Source: Isoetes taiwanensis (Eukaryota; Streptophyta; Lycopodiopsida; Isoetales; Isoetaceae). From it: a stretch of DNA of 64,000 bases. The notes below the pieces were generated by a model. That model did not search any database and was not told the origin of the DNA. It saw nothing but the letters and a program-made list of their open reading frames with translations. This document shows, piece after piece, positions 12,590-23,349 of the stretch. Location: positions 987,485 to 1,051,484 of the forward strand of contig JAJEKV010000040.1 in assembly GCA_021234155.1 (NCBI GenBank), given 5' to 3'. The number at the start of each line of letters is the position of its first letter. Position 1 is the first letter of the stretch. The position numbers and the translations under genes are program-made.

Positions 12590-14765
12590 TCAAAGGGATC
12601 CCACTTCGAAGATCAAACCACTTCGGCTTTGAGGCCTTACTTCCCACAAACCACTTGAACCCTTTGTTGGGACCCAAGTGAGCATTCTTAGACGTGCTTG
12701 CACCTTGAGAACCCTCCCATCTTGACTCGCAAGAACCCGCCTCTTAGCTCCCTCCCCCACATGGTCGCTCGGGCCTCCAAGCATGTCACAACTTTCTCCC
12801 AAGACTTGATTAGGGGAGTCCATTTGATTTTTCTTAAGAGTGGAGGTGTGCTTTCCATTTCAACATCATCCCAAAGGTGTTATGTAATCCTTGATGCCCT
12901 TCACCAGCTTGGCTAGAGTCTTTGACCCGCCTTGAAGGGAGGTAGTGGTTTTGGTTGCCCTTTTAGGAATGAGAACTTCACCAGCAAAGACCCCTTTGCC
13001 ACAACTCGATACCTTGTACAGTGCATCCACAACTTGTCACCGGTCTCCACTTATATTGCATGATTGGTATTCCATCCCTAACCCAAAACTTGAACCGAAG
13101 TGGCTTGTGTGTCCCGTCAACCGGTCCTTACCATCTAGCAAGTATCCTTCTACAAATGATTTCCAATCTGCAACCTCATCCATCAAGAAAGCCATTGGGT
13201 TGGGGTCAATGCAGCTCTCAAACACATCCATTAGTTCGTGGAGAGTGGTCACGCTCTTGAGCTTGGTGGAGAAAGTTCCAAAGAATCCATCTATATCATC
13301 ATGCGATGCCCAACCATCATGAATCCCACTTTCACAACTTTGAATACTCCCAATCACCAAGTATGACATTGCCCCAAACATCCATCTATTCTTGTTTTTT
13401 TCCAACAGCTTGTCCAACCAACACATAGCTCCTCAAAGTGCTGATTTCTCAAGTAAGGGGAAATCATCCCAAGTCCTCCTTGATTCACTAGACACCTTGA
13501 TGTGAGCTTTTTATCCGCCTTTGGTAACAAAGCGGTTGATCATCCATCAAAGCCTCAAAATGGGTGCTCAAGGGGAATACCTCCTCCCTTCTATCGATCC
13601 TTTCTCTAGTGTTCTCGTGCACTTGAAAATAGAGCTCACATGGAAGTTTGGATCATCTCTCCATAGATCAAGCACAAAATGACCATATGTTCCAGCCCAT
13701 GACCATGTGTTAATACACCCGCCGATTTACTATCCTTCAAAAAGCCGCTTTGACAACGCTTTTGGTAAAGGATCTAGCTTTGGCAAGAAAGTCTTGTGTT
13801 GGTCCATCTTATCATGAATTATACACAAAATTTGTCCCACAGATCTCGTAAAATGTTCTCCACCGCCAATACAACTGCCTACATGATATTTGGTCCCTTT
13901 GGTGATCTGCAAATTGCTCCCTAATTGCCATTCTTTCTTTCTATTGCAGTTGATGCAAGTGTATCCTTGAGTTGAATGCAAGTGTTGCACTTTGAGAATG
14001 GCATGTGTTGTAGGACACTCACGTCCCGGTAGAAGTGAGTGCTCCATAACTTACCGAAATGTGATTGAGAAAGAGGCCTACCTCCAAGAGTTTCTAGGAT
14101 GGAGTTGACCTCCTTAAGGCACTCCTTCGATATAGTGTTGTGGCAACACTTTGCACCACTCGCACACCAGGCTCGCTCACCTTCGACTTGTGAGGCATAG
14201 ATTGAGACATGTATCTCACAAAGCTCTCAAGACCGCAATGGCCTTTAGAGTATTTGCTCTAGTTTTCAAAGTGAGTGCATTACCATGTTGGAACAAAGTG
14301 TGCCCTTTTCTAACCTCGCCCCAAAGATTCAGAAAATGAAGACTTGCTCACCCCAAGAATCCATCTCAATGCTCTCATACATACCTTCATGCCCCTCAAT
14401 TGATATAGTAGCCATTCCGTGTTTTCATCATAGCCGGAATTCCTACACAAGGAGTAAATGAAATTAATCCTATCTTTTTGAAGTCTGTCCAATGTATTGG
14501 GACCTTATCCGCACGAGGTCATCCACATTGTACTACACCGGCAATCTAGGTTGCAACACTCTTGTCCCCTAATTGCCTCCGTGTTTTCTTTGGTTGGTGC
14601 CATACTTTCCATCCTTTCTAAATATTTGTCACTTCTAGGCCTCTTGGGCACCTTTTGCTGCCTTTTATGAAAGACATAGCGCCTCTTCCTTGTGATCAAA
14701 GGATGCTCATCGACCACCAAATCTTCCACATGGCCTTGGGTGGGCCTTTGGGGTGTGTAGTTCAA
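12590..14765 (-). pseudogene. DUF7869-like protein gene, broken
   Basis: In order on the minus strand: a Cys/basic block resembling the ICRKAF...GIS segment of the family (KVCMRALRWILGVS, 14400-14360); a FSKCNTCIQLKD segment (near 13985); MDQHKTFLPKLDPLPKAL (near 13800-13750), which matches the family's GMDQ-K-LPH core; a GVLTHG segment (near 13710); and HDDIDGFFGTFSTKLKSVTT (13310-13250) followed by an LTGHTSHF segment (near 13110), matching the conserved D-D-x-F and GH-x-x-F regions. These proteins are multicopy in bryophyte, fern, fungal and animal genomes and often sit among mobile DNA; their biochemical role is unknown to me. The pieces lie in several frames with stops between (14765-14505, 14492-14310, 14047-13730, 13426-13037, 12823-12590), so the gene is dead or very old. 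The family assignment is from memory of conserved motifs. Confidence 0.6.
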
Positions 14766-15169
14766 GAGGGCAATCTAGAGTATCACCATTCTTGTGTGTA
14801 ATATATCTAATTGGCCATCTCAACCGAAAGCTTGGGACTCCAAAGAGCCCCCGAAAGCACACAATGCAATCACTAGAGCTTCCCTCGACATGATTGTATC
14901 AACTTCGATAAGAAGCTTCACAATGCCAACTCCAAGATGTTCATCTCCCAAATTCTCATCATTCACACTATCAAATGGATCAACCGCAGCTTATTATACC
15001 CTCCTCAGAATACCGCCTCTGCTGTTGCAAGGGTGCAAACAAAAGGCAACCCATCTTCCTCCATTGGAGCCTAGGGCAATGGCCTCCTTTGGACTTCCCC
15101 TCCATTTTTACTCATCTCACATGTTCCCTCGAATGAAAAAGCTCACATTAAAACCATATAGCCCCAAAC
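14766..15169. other. spacer upstream of the DUF7869-like gene
   Basis: A 153-codon plus-strand frame (14794-15255) runs through this stretch, but its residue use is that of random sequence and its end lies in the AT minisatellite. I do not call it a gene. Confidence 0.4.
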
Positions 15170-15420
15170 ACCACAAATATGACCATATGAACCATATAAA
15201 ACCATACAAACATATTAAATATAATCATATTATATCATACAACCATATTAACTAAAATCATACAACCATATTAACTAAAATCATATAACCATATTAAAGC
15301 ATACAACCACACTCATTCTAAACCATATGTAAACATTGTAAACATATATAACCATTGAAACTATTCAACCATTGAAACCTTATTAAATACATAAGATAAC
15401 ATATATAAACATATAACCTA
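15170..15420. repeat. AT-rich minisatellite (CATA-CAACCATATTAA type)
   Basis: Near-perfect 23-bp units beginning CATACAACCATATTAAC start at 15236, 15259 and 15282. Looser copies of ACCATAT/ACATAT extend to both sides (15170-15235 and 15300-15420). Confidence 0.85.
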
Positions 15421-15449
15421 CCCTTTCATATCTTGTCATGTCCACGTGG

Positions 15450-16430
15450 CGCCTCTTCAGAGGCTGAAACGTGGCCATGTCAAGAATCCAAGACCGCCAC
15501 GCCATGGAGGGCATGGCCCACACGCGACAATGGTTTTTATTATTGCACTTTTTTTTAGGTCGAGGGTGCGGCTGTCACTAATCGCACCCTCTTCCTCTCC
15601 CCCTCCATTCTTCATCTCCCCTTCTTCCTCCCCTGCTCATCCCCCCATCCTTTCCTTAGGGCGCCCGGCTTTTACCGATCAGGCGATCGATCGAACCGAG
15701 CGATTCCAAGGCCATCTTATGACAGTAGCTTGGTCGACGGATCAGGACGCTTCCAGCGCCGAAGTTCTCGCGCAGATTCATTGTTCGAGCGGGCACCAAG
15801 AAGAAGAAAGTGAGGCCCTTTTAGTGCCGCTTTTAGTTTTCCTCGTAAGTCCTTTAGTGCATTTTTACTTATATTCCGTTGTTAGAGGCTCTTATTGATC
15901 CCTCGATACAATTTACGTACCTCGAAAATCCTTATTCACGCTTTGCCAACGACTATACCCACATGGAAGCGAACTCGAAGCCTCCTCCTCATCCAAAGAA
16001 ATCTTCCGTATGTTTTTGTAATATCATACCCTTTTTAATCTCATTTCTCCTCAGCATCGCTCTCCATCGTTCTTCTCGACTCTTCCACCGTTTCTCTGCT
16101 TTCTCATTGATCTCACTAATCAATCACTGGCATCCGCTTTCCCTTTGTATTGTTTTCTCTTTTTGTTATCTTTTTCTTGCTTGTGGTTGAATTGAATACA
16201 TTGTATAAAAGCACAAGTGAGAATAGTGGTTAGAGTAGTAGCAAGCAACCGAGATAGAAATCATCGAGACCGGTGTTAGGAACTAAGATATTGCAGAGCA
16301 TTAAATAACATAACTAGGAATGTCTTTCTCCCAAAGAAGAACTAAGAATAGGAATTGCTTCACGTAATCTCCATTTCTAACTCACAAAGAAATCCATCGC
16401 AGAGACATGCGTAAGGGAGGGCGAGTTGGG
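15450..16430. other. start of GC-richer island, no supported gene
   Basis: Base composition shifts to GC-richer. There is an inverted repeat GCCTCT-TC-AGAGGC near 15452-15465. An open stretch at 15718-15850 starting MTVAWSTDQDASS ends at a CTCGTAAGT donor-like site and is followed by a T-rich, intron-like segment (15900-16190). A first exon is possible, but no domain supports it. Confidence 0.3.
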
Positions 16431-16439
16431 AATACCGAG

Positions 16440-17850
16440 TTTTGCCAACCCGTGAAGTAGAAGTTTTCTTCGACCTCAAGAAGTCGAGAACTTCCCCGAC
16501 TCAGGCGAGGCGAGAAGAGGGAGGTACACTGGACCAAGGCTACGCTGAGGGATTCTCGACTCATCGATTCGGGATTGCCGCGGCTACCCAATGTCTTCAC
16601 ATTCTTTTAGAACCCTCACAGACCTTCTCGACCTCGTGAGTCGAAAATGTGATACCCTGCCAATGGCTTCAGGTGCAGTCGCAGGTACCCTCCACCCAGT
16701 CTGAGCCACTCTCCTTCTCGAACCATGCTCATCGAATATTGCGAAGAGGACTGGCTCCGACTGGGTGTGGAGGCCCTCGCGACTAACCACAGAGTTGTTA
16801 CGCTTTCGACTCTCGTGAGTCGAAAAAACGCAGGCTCTAGTGCACCCAGAGGCTGGCCGCAGACAGTCTTTAACCACTCTCCTTCTATCTTCCTGACATT
16901 GCGAAGGGAAGTGGTTTTCCGCTGTCTGCAGGCCAACTCTTAGCAACCCAATTCTCCTCGAAACCTTACCCAATCAAAGACCGCTCCTTCAACCATCTTC
17001 GCCGATATTGGGAAGGGGATGGGCTCGATTGGGTGGAGGCACCCTCGGCGACTAACATGGGTGTACCATCCCCGTGAGTCGAGAAATCCGAAAACAAGGC
17101 ATTCTGACGGCTCAAGTCTTTTAACAACTCTCCTTCTATCTTCCCGACACGCGGCAAGTTGTTTTGATCGCCCCAGGGAAACCATAGCAACCCACAGAAA
17201 CTACGAGCTTTCGAGATTTTCGGCCGGGCGAGTCGGAATGCCTTAACCAACGTGTACCCCGCGGTGTACCATCCGGAGTTCTCGATGGTTAAGGCATTCT
17301 CGACTTGCGAAATCGAGAATATAGACAAAGCCAACTCTCTCGCGACAAAAGGTTCATAGAGCTTGCCGTCGCATTCTCGCAAGTCCGAATGCCTTTAGCC
17401 AAATGTGCCCAATGTGTACCAACCCAGCGGCATTCTCGACGCGGGACAGTACCATCAATGCGATTTAATTAAGTCGAACGCCCAGGGTAGCAAAGTACTA
17501 ATTCAAGTCAGAGTCACTCTCCTTCAACCATCTTCGCCGAGTATTGCGAAGGGAGGGGCTCTGACCGGTGGAGGCCTCTACAACTAACCACAGGGAAACC
17601 ACGAGAGGAAGCCAAGGCTTGCATTCTCTACAAGGCATCGCACTTTCTATTCTCCTGCTTTTAGTCCCAAGTGCCTCTAGCCTGTTCCTCCGAGCCACTC
17701 TCCTTCAACCATCTTCCTCGGCCTTGCGAAGAGGAGTGGTTCTGGACAGGGAGGCCCCTCCGACTAACTACAAGAGGATGCATTTGAACCGCATCTCCCG
17801 GGCCTTAGTCCTAGCCTCGATCTATGTACAACATTCCAAGTAAACACCCA
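16440..17850. repeat. interspersed hairpin repeat family
   Basis: At least six degenerate units lie about 110-400 bp apart (near 16700, 16875, 16985, 17125, 17510 and 17690). The core is CCACTCTCCTTC, a spacer such as AACCATCTTCGCCGATATT, then GCGAAG(A/G)GGAGTGG; the two arms are complementary, so each unit can fold. Several units continue into GGAGGCCCTCGCGACTAAC. Read on the minus strand they give look-alike peptides (for example SQYRRRWLKE and RNTRRRWLKE), which explains most open frames here. CTCGACT/AGTCGAG palindrome copies are interleaved (16625-16647 and 16804-16826). Confidence 0.8.
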
Positions 17851-18050
17851 TGAAAAAACACACCTAAACGGAATCGCTTTACCCCTCGATCCATTGTTTC
17901 TTTGCCGAGCATCTCTCAACCCGTAGAGTAAATCATCTCTAAGCTGAAAAATGCCGGACAAGGAAACGATGAACTGGCGAGCTTATCGCCGCCCATTATT
18001 TAAACACATACGGCATGTTCTACAAGCCAAATAACATAGGCATCTCTCAA
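17851..18050. other. spacer or intron, no supported gene
   Basis: Short stretch between the hairpin family and the possible minus-strand exon. On the minus strand it would be the intron that follows the donor at 18051. Confidence 0.3.
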
Positions 18051-18290
18051 ACTCACCTCTTCACGCAGTAAATTCCTTGGGCCATCAGACACGGATCCCG
18101 TAGCCCTCACCTAGAGTCTTTGCTTCTTCCGGGTCTCTCTTCAAGAGTGTATTCGCATCTAATACTTGTATCACCGCGATTCGCGCATCCCCCGCTCCAT
18201 GGCGCAGTGCAGAGTTCCCGCGTTCCGGTAGCTCCTCTCCGCTTCCTACCTTAGCTCCGCGGGTTCATCGATCAAATCAACTGCTTGCAA
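18051..18290 (-). pseudogene. possible ankyrin-like gene fragment
   Basis: Minus-strand reading gives AGTLHCAMERG (near 18215-18185). After a one-base shift it gives ARIAVIQVLDANTLLKRDPE (near 18188-18130), which resembles the TALHxAxxxG and LLxAxPxLxxxxD pattern of ankyrin repeats. A good donor (GAAGAG|GTGAGT) sits at 18053-18048. A preceding segment, LLQAVDLIDEPAELR, ends at an AAG|GTAGG site near 18250. At least two frameshifts are needed. It may instead be chance. Confidence 0.25.
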
Positions 18291-18299
18291 TAGGACGCG

Positions 18300-18790
18300 C
18301 GGTCAGGAAAAACACACATATGCAAGGCGCTGTTAGCAGCTTACCGCGTCGCGGCGCCATTCCGGAAGTCGCTAACAGTCGATGCTCCCCTCCGAACTCG
18401 AGGTCCCCAATGCCGCAGTGTGGAAGATAAACTACGCCCGCCACTTAGTCCCTTGATGTGATTAAATTTCGAATAGTGTTTGGGTGGGCTAAAGCCGACC
18501 GTCTTTGCACTTTTAGCCCCGCTTCTTTTCATAAATGATTGCATGTCCTTAACTTCAAATTAAAGAACACGCCCGATCTTTTTACATGCAGTCCCTAAAA
18601 CTCACAACGCCACGGAGGAGACTTAATTTACGTGAGGGGTCCTAAGAGGATGAGAGGGCATAGAGACATGACTCGGCCCAAGAAGCGAGGCCGGAGGGGA
18701 TGCTTCTACCAAATGGCAAAGAAGAAGAAGAAGACAAACACCCCGTGTGAGCTCTCAGGTTTTTCTTTTGTCGGAATACCTTAACTGATC
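18300..18790. other. spacer, no supported gene
   Basis: No recognisable coding. It contains a short AAGAAG tract (18719-18738) just upstream of the next gene remnant. Confidence 0.4.
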
Positions 18791-19890
18791 CATCCTTTCT
18801 TCTTGCAAAGATTCACCTCTGACTCACCGGGTGATCACCGGCCAACTCCATTCTTCGCCATCGAGGGATCGGAGACAGAGCTTCTTGAAACAAAGCAGAT
18901 TCTTGGTGGTATGTCGAGGTATCGACAAGTGGGAAGGAGAAAGATCTGCTTTCTACACCAAAGGGACAAGAAGAGCTCCGGAGACAAGTACAAGAAAATC
19001 GGTGTTGTGCTCTCCGCCTCTCCGCGCCCAGATTCAAAGCATTTAACACTACATGTCGAGGGACCGCGGAAGAGTAAGTTCTATCACACCAAAAAATTAG
19101 CAGCTTCAAATTATTCTCACTCTTCCATGAGCAAGGCTAAGGGCACCAAAAAAAGGCCGGGCGCTTTAAATTGTCGTAACCTTGGGTGGAAGGATCCGAA
19201 GGGATGAAGGAGGCCGGAACCCTAACATCCGTGGAGCTTGGTATGGAGATTTCCAGAGTCGTGAAAAAACTGCTCAATACGGGAGCTTCACTTCTACCGT
19301 AATTGAAGACTCTACAACACTCTACGCAGGGGGAATGAAGTTGTGGTTCATACACAAAAAAGTCCACCAAAAAAACAAAGATGGGGATGATGACACCACA
19401 CGGGAGGAATCAGATGACGGCGGAGACGAAGATATGGTCGAAGTCCCCAAACCTGGATCCGTATGATCGATCAGGATTTCACGAGAGGGGCACAGAAAAA
19501 TGGAGCGCCTAGCCTCAGTATTATCCGCTGGGAATATCACACAAGCCGCCGCCGACATTAGACGGCCAAGGTTTGCACGGGAGATGCCGCCTTGTTCAAC
19601 CACGTGGAATTTAATCCAAAGACACATGCCGAGATTCTCAACCGATGGTGCGACATCCCCGCTGCAGATCCAATGCCCGCGATGTCATACCTTTTAACAG
19701 ATCGACCGGTGAGTCGTTTTCACCGAAGTCCGAGGAAGATCCAAGGGAAAAGACGCCCGCTCGTTGTAGACGGCCAGCATTCGCGAGGGCGCGCAAGTAT
19801 TGCAGACGGAGAAGGAGGTGCCGCAGCGATCAAGGATAGATATGCCAAGCGAGAGTGCGAGTTCTTTCGGAGACGCCAAAGAACCTAACC
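18791..19890 (+). pseudogene. decayed coding region 5' of the FCP1-like gene
   Basis: Protein-like but unrecognised plus-strand frames occur in succession. 18803-19207 is Lys-rich, with GRRKICFLHQRDKK and KKIGVVLSASPRPDSKHL. 19182-19466 ends acidic, DDDTTREESDDGGDEDMVEV. 19592-19888 contains FNHVEFNPKTHAEILNRW. The frames overlap and are offset, as expected of one broken gene. It may be the 5' part of the FCP1-like locus that follows after the repeat array at 19.93-20.33 kb. Function unknown. Confidence 0.35.
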
Positions 19891-19929
19891 GGCAGATAGC
19901 CAACGCTGCATCAAACAGCCGAAAGTGCC

Positions 19930-20330
19930 GCCACGAAGGTAAATAACCTCCTCACGATTTGATCACGAAGTCGAAAGCCCTACCATCCTAACATTTTCCG
20001 GCATCGGGTTTTCACCGCGAAGTCGAAAGCCGTGGTAAATACGTAAAAATCAAGGATGCATTTTCGACTCGCGAAGGTAAAAAACCCGCATAAGTAAAAA
20101 GAAAATTAGACGTTCAGGATTTTTCGACTTCGCGAAGTCGAAAAGCCCTACCATCCTAACATTTTCCGATTATCATCGGGTTTTCGACCGCGAAGTCGAA
20201 AGCCGTGGTAAATACGTAAAATCAAAGGATGTAGAGCTTTTTCGACTTCGCGAGTCGAAAACCCGTATAAGTAAAAGAAAATTAGACGCTTCAAGGACTT
20301 TCTCGACTCATGAAGTCGAGAAACCCGGGC
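19930..20330. repeat. tandem array with CTTCGCGAAG palindromes
   Basis: About 2.1 units of roughly 167 bp (TCGAAAGCCCTACCATCCTA at 19971 and again near 20138). Each unit holds GCGAAGTCGAAAGCC, GTGGTAAATACGTAAAA and a TTTTCGACTTCG type palindrome. One palindrome is perfect over 24 bp (20121-20144, TTTTCGACTTCG then CGAAGTCGAAAA). Others lie at 20237-20260 and 20300-20323. The array sits between two coding stretches and may be intronic. Confidence 0.85.
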
Positions 20331-22968
20331 TACTATTTACCGCTTATTGCGAGTTTTTGTAGATGCTTTCATGCTCGACATTGGTGCATTGACCTAATGC
20401 AGCCCTTATCCCCACCAGATCATACACGCCAGGCAACAAGGAAAGCATTGGGTTGTCCTCGGCCCCTAAAGGAAACAGGGCTCCCTGATAAGTGGAAGAC
20501 CTTTGAGAAACTATGCATATATGTTCTCACTGAGGGACAGAAGATGATGAGGGAGAGGAAGAAGAGGAGAAGAAGAAGAGAACACCAAGGAAAGGCAGGG
20601 AGTCTCTCTCGCACCAATATGACCTCATTCTTAGCAATCGAGGCGGTCCGGGAGAAATGGACCCCAGATATGGGCTCAATGGACAAGAGGCAAGTCAAGG
20701 ACGAAGAATGGAGAATTTCCATCCGTGCGGACCCCAAGTTGTTTGACAAGCAGCTCATGAAGAGGATACAGGGCCTCACCGGACAAAGAAACGCTTGACC
20801 TGCGCAAGGCGTAATCTTGATGGAACAATCCCGCTAAGGAAGACTAGGAGTTCTAAAATGCAGATCGCAAAGGATTATGCCACGCCCCTAAAGCGACAAA
20901 TGTGCGTTAGAAGAAGGCATCACGGAGTTCTCGCAACGCTGCATCTAATGAATACCATGACTTTGATTTTTACAAGGAAAAGGTCTGCCCTTGATGAGGA
21001 AGACATGAAGGAATTGAATCGCCTATGTCAACCCTACATCAACACGGTTGAAGCTTAACGCCAAAACCCTTCCTTTCCCCGAACGTGCTATGGCAATTCA
21101 AGAGGAAGCTTGATTCGGGTGGTCCCATTTAAGGCCGACGATAGCTCCCCCATTTCTTCGGGTAACTTTGGGACACAAGGGATTTGGTGGTTCTGAACTC
21201 GCACCTGGACCAAAGGGCACTATTTGTCATCAATATGATCAAGACCCCACCCTTTTTATGACAAAGCTGACATAGAGCAGCGGTGGTACAAGACGGTTCG
21301 ACATGACCGACCGGATACTTTCGCCTTTGTCTTTTGCATGCCGGCAATCGACAACCGCCTCCCAATGGGCACCGATATTAACTTCACCAACAAGATCATG
21401 TACTCCATATAATGAACTTGATCATGAGTGTAGACTTGGCTTGTCAAGGCACCAAGCTTTGCCAACATAGTTTTGGTTTTGATTTCAAGATCGGTCAGTA
21501 GACCTCGATAAGTGGTGGTCTAGCGAGCATCATTATCTCGACGGTGTTCATGATCTCTCAAGAGCGTATGGAACCCCGAAGGGGGCAGATTTATGGAGGA
21601 TGTTCCATCGATGGACAAGGTCAGCAAAGATGGTGCGACAGTCCTATACATAGAATTCTATCCGCCAAGAGTTATCAAGTACTTCATAACCAGCCCGGGT
21701 CGAGGAAGATCAAATTGTATGCGAAAGTGGTACATGAATGGCCTGTTCTCTCAGGGGGCTATGCTGTTTGGAATGAAACCTATATCCGTGGTTGGAAATA
21801 AGGACATGGTTGAAACCATTCGGTCATACCTGGATCTGCTTCATGAGCATTTCAAGGGGAGGAAGACAAATGGAAGCAAGAAAGACGACGAGGACGAGGG
21901 GAGACCAAGCCGACGAGACGGATTGTCGGTTTTTAGACAAGGATGTCGCCGAACACATTCTTGAGAATCAGATTGAGGTGAGTTTACTTTGTTTATCGGT
22001 GTTTCTCGACTCACGAGTCGAAAAACTTCGCTTCCTTTCAATACCTTTTTTTTCATTCTCGACTCATGAGTCGAGAAAAACTCGCTTCCTTTCTCGACGA
22101 TGTCATCATTTCGTGGAGTTCCATGTCAACGACTCCGATCATTGTCATTGGATACCGGGCACGTCACGCCGCGAGGAGGAGAGTGCACTCCACAAAGACA
22201 ATCCAGAGCAAGACACTGCTCACAGCCAGAAAGGACCCGAAAAGATAATGATCCCGCATTTGGATCCCGATGAACCGGAAATATGGTCAGAGCCAAACTC
22301 CAACTGGGATCCAGCTGGTCCCGCCAAGCTTGTAATATTTGACGCCAATGGAGTATTAGCTGCAAAGATACCACGATAAAGACGCCCCCGAGATTAACAC
22401 CTCGCAGATCCCCACCGAATCCGGAGCATAAAATAGTGTATCCGAGGCCTAGAGCTAAGGAAATTATTGAATGGTGCATTGAACGGGATTCGGCGGGCAT
22501 ATGGTCTTGTATGGCAAAGAAAAATATTGTCAATGTTCTTGGTGTTCTCGGCATTTCGGTTTTGAAGTTCAAGTTCGTTTGGGGAAGCGAAAAGGGTCGA
22601 AAGCATGTGTCTGACCCCGATCCAAATGCATCACAAAGGGGAAGCCTATAATGGTGAAAAAGGTCGGACAGGGTTTATGAGCAATTCCGGACTATGGCAA
22701 ACACAACACGCTGATCATAGACGACTCCGCCTACAAGTGCTATCATAACGCAAAAATACAATCATTGCTAAGCCATATCGACCAAGAATATGAGACGGAT
22801 AGGTGGTTGTCCTTCTGACCGCGGTCCTGCCTTGGCGAATCCCTCTTTGCCATTCTTGTCGCCGATGTGATTAGGAACTATCCGAGCCTCACGGAACCCG
22901 ATCCGATCCAGAGCAAGGCGATCATGAAAGCTATGGACGACAAATATTTTGGTGAACAAGAAGAGTGA
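20310..22968 (+). pseudogene. FCP1/NIF-like (HAD) protein gene, broken
   Basis: FCP1/SCP-type proteins are HAD phosphatases that remove phosphate from Ser/Thr in partners such as the RNA polymerase II C-terminal domain. The domain is seen from 22,318: AKLVIFDANGVLAAK (motif I), YPRPRAKEIIEWCIER and WSCMAKKNI (22,440-22,525), FKFVWGS, then NTLIIDDSAYKCYHNAK (near 22,705) and a C-terminal KAMDDKYFGEQEE ending at 22,968. Motif I is D-x-N instead of the usual D-x-D, so phosphatase activity is doubtful. The N-terminal part (20,310-21,975) has unrecognised segments such as DKWWSSEHHYLDGVHDLSRA (near 21,495-21,560) and VLYIEFYPPRVIKYF. A CAGATTGAG|GTGAGT donor at 21,979 starts a likely intron of palindromes. 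At least three frameshifts (near 20,780, 22,375 and 22,645) and stops (near 22,677 and 22,816) break it. Confidence 0.65.
21979..22112 (+). other. probable intron carrying two palindromes
   Basis: A GTGAGT donor at 21,979 follows ...HILENQIE. Two palindromes sit inside: TTTCTCGACTCACGAGTCGA (22,002-22,021) and TTCTCGACTCATGAGTCGAG (22,056-22,075). Each is followed by AAAAACT(T)CGCTTCCTTTC, so they are a tandem pair of about 56 bp, with a third partial copy at 22,091. The in-frame FCP1-like coding resumes near 22,113 with FHVNDSDHCHWIPG. Confidence 0.5.
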
Positions 22969-23063
22969 CCTCTGCTTTCGATAGTCAAATTGTGTGAATA
23001 TTGTAAACAAACGTGAAATGTATTGAACATTTTGTAATGAATATACTTGTATATTGAGTTTTG

Positions 23064-23097
23064 ATGCCTTTCTCGACTCACGAGTCGAGAAAGGCAT
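23064..23097. repeat. 15-bp-stem palindrome, CTCGACT family
   Basis: Perfect 15-bp arms, ATGCCTTTCTCGACT and AGTCGAGAAAGGCAT, flank the 4-base loop CACG, about 100 bp downstream of the FCP1-like stop codon. It would form a strong hairpin in a 3' UTR transcript. Confidence 0.95.
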
Positions 23098-23194
23098 GCT
23101 TGTCCCGCTGATGAGACCATTTGTATGTTTGATTGTGTGACCGGATGCAGCCACAATGTATTATGATGATGCTTCTACGCTATGTTTCACGGGT

Positions 23195-23269
23195 CTTTCG
23201 ACTTCGAGTCGAAAGGCACCGGTTGTACTTTCACTTTTATATCTTTCTCGACTCGCGAGTCGAGAAAGA
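23195..23269. repeat. two more CTCGACT-family palindromes
   Basis: CTTTCGACT-TCG-AGTCGAAAG (23,195-23,215), and a perfect 28-bp palindrome with no loop (23,242-23,269: TCTTTCTCGACTCG then its exact complement). Both lie in non-coding sequence downstream of the FCP1-like gene. Confidence 0.95.
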
Positions 23270-23349
23270 CACTACTTCCCACGCCATTGGATGCAGCTGT
23301 ATGGAATGAATGTTCTCCATTGTAATTTGATTTCAACATTCTTTTCTTC

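Noticed and set aside
14794-15255. 153-codon plus-strand frame
   Set aside because: Random-like composition and it runs into the AT minisatellite; no domain.
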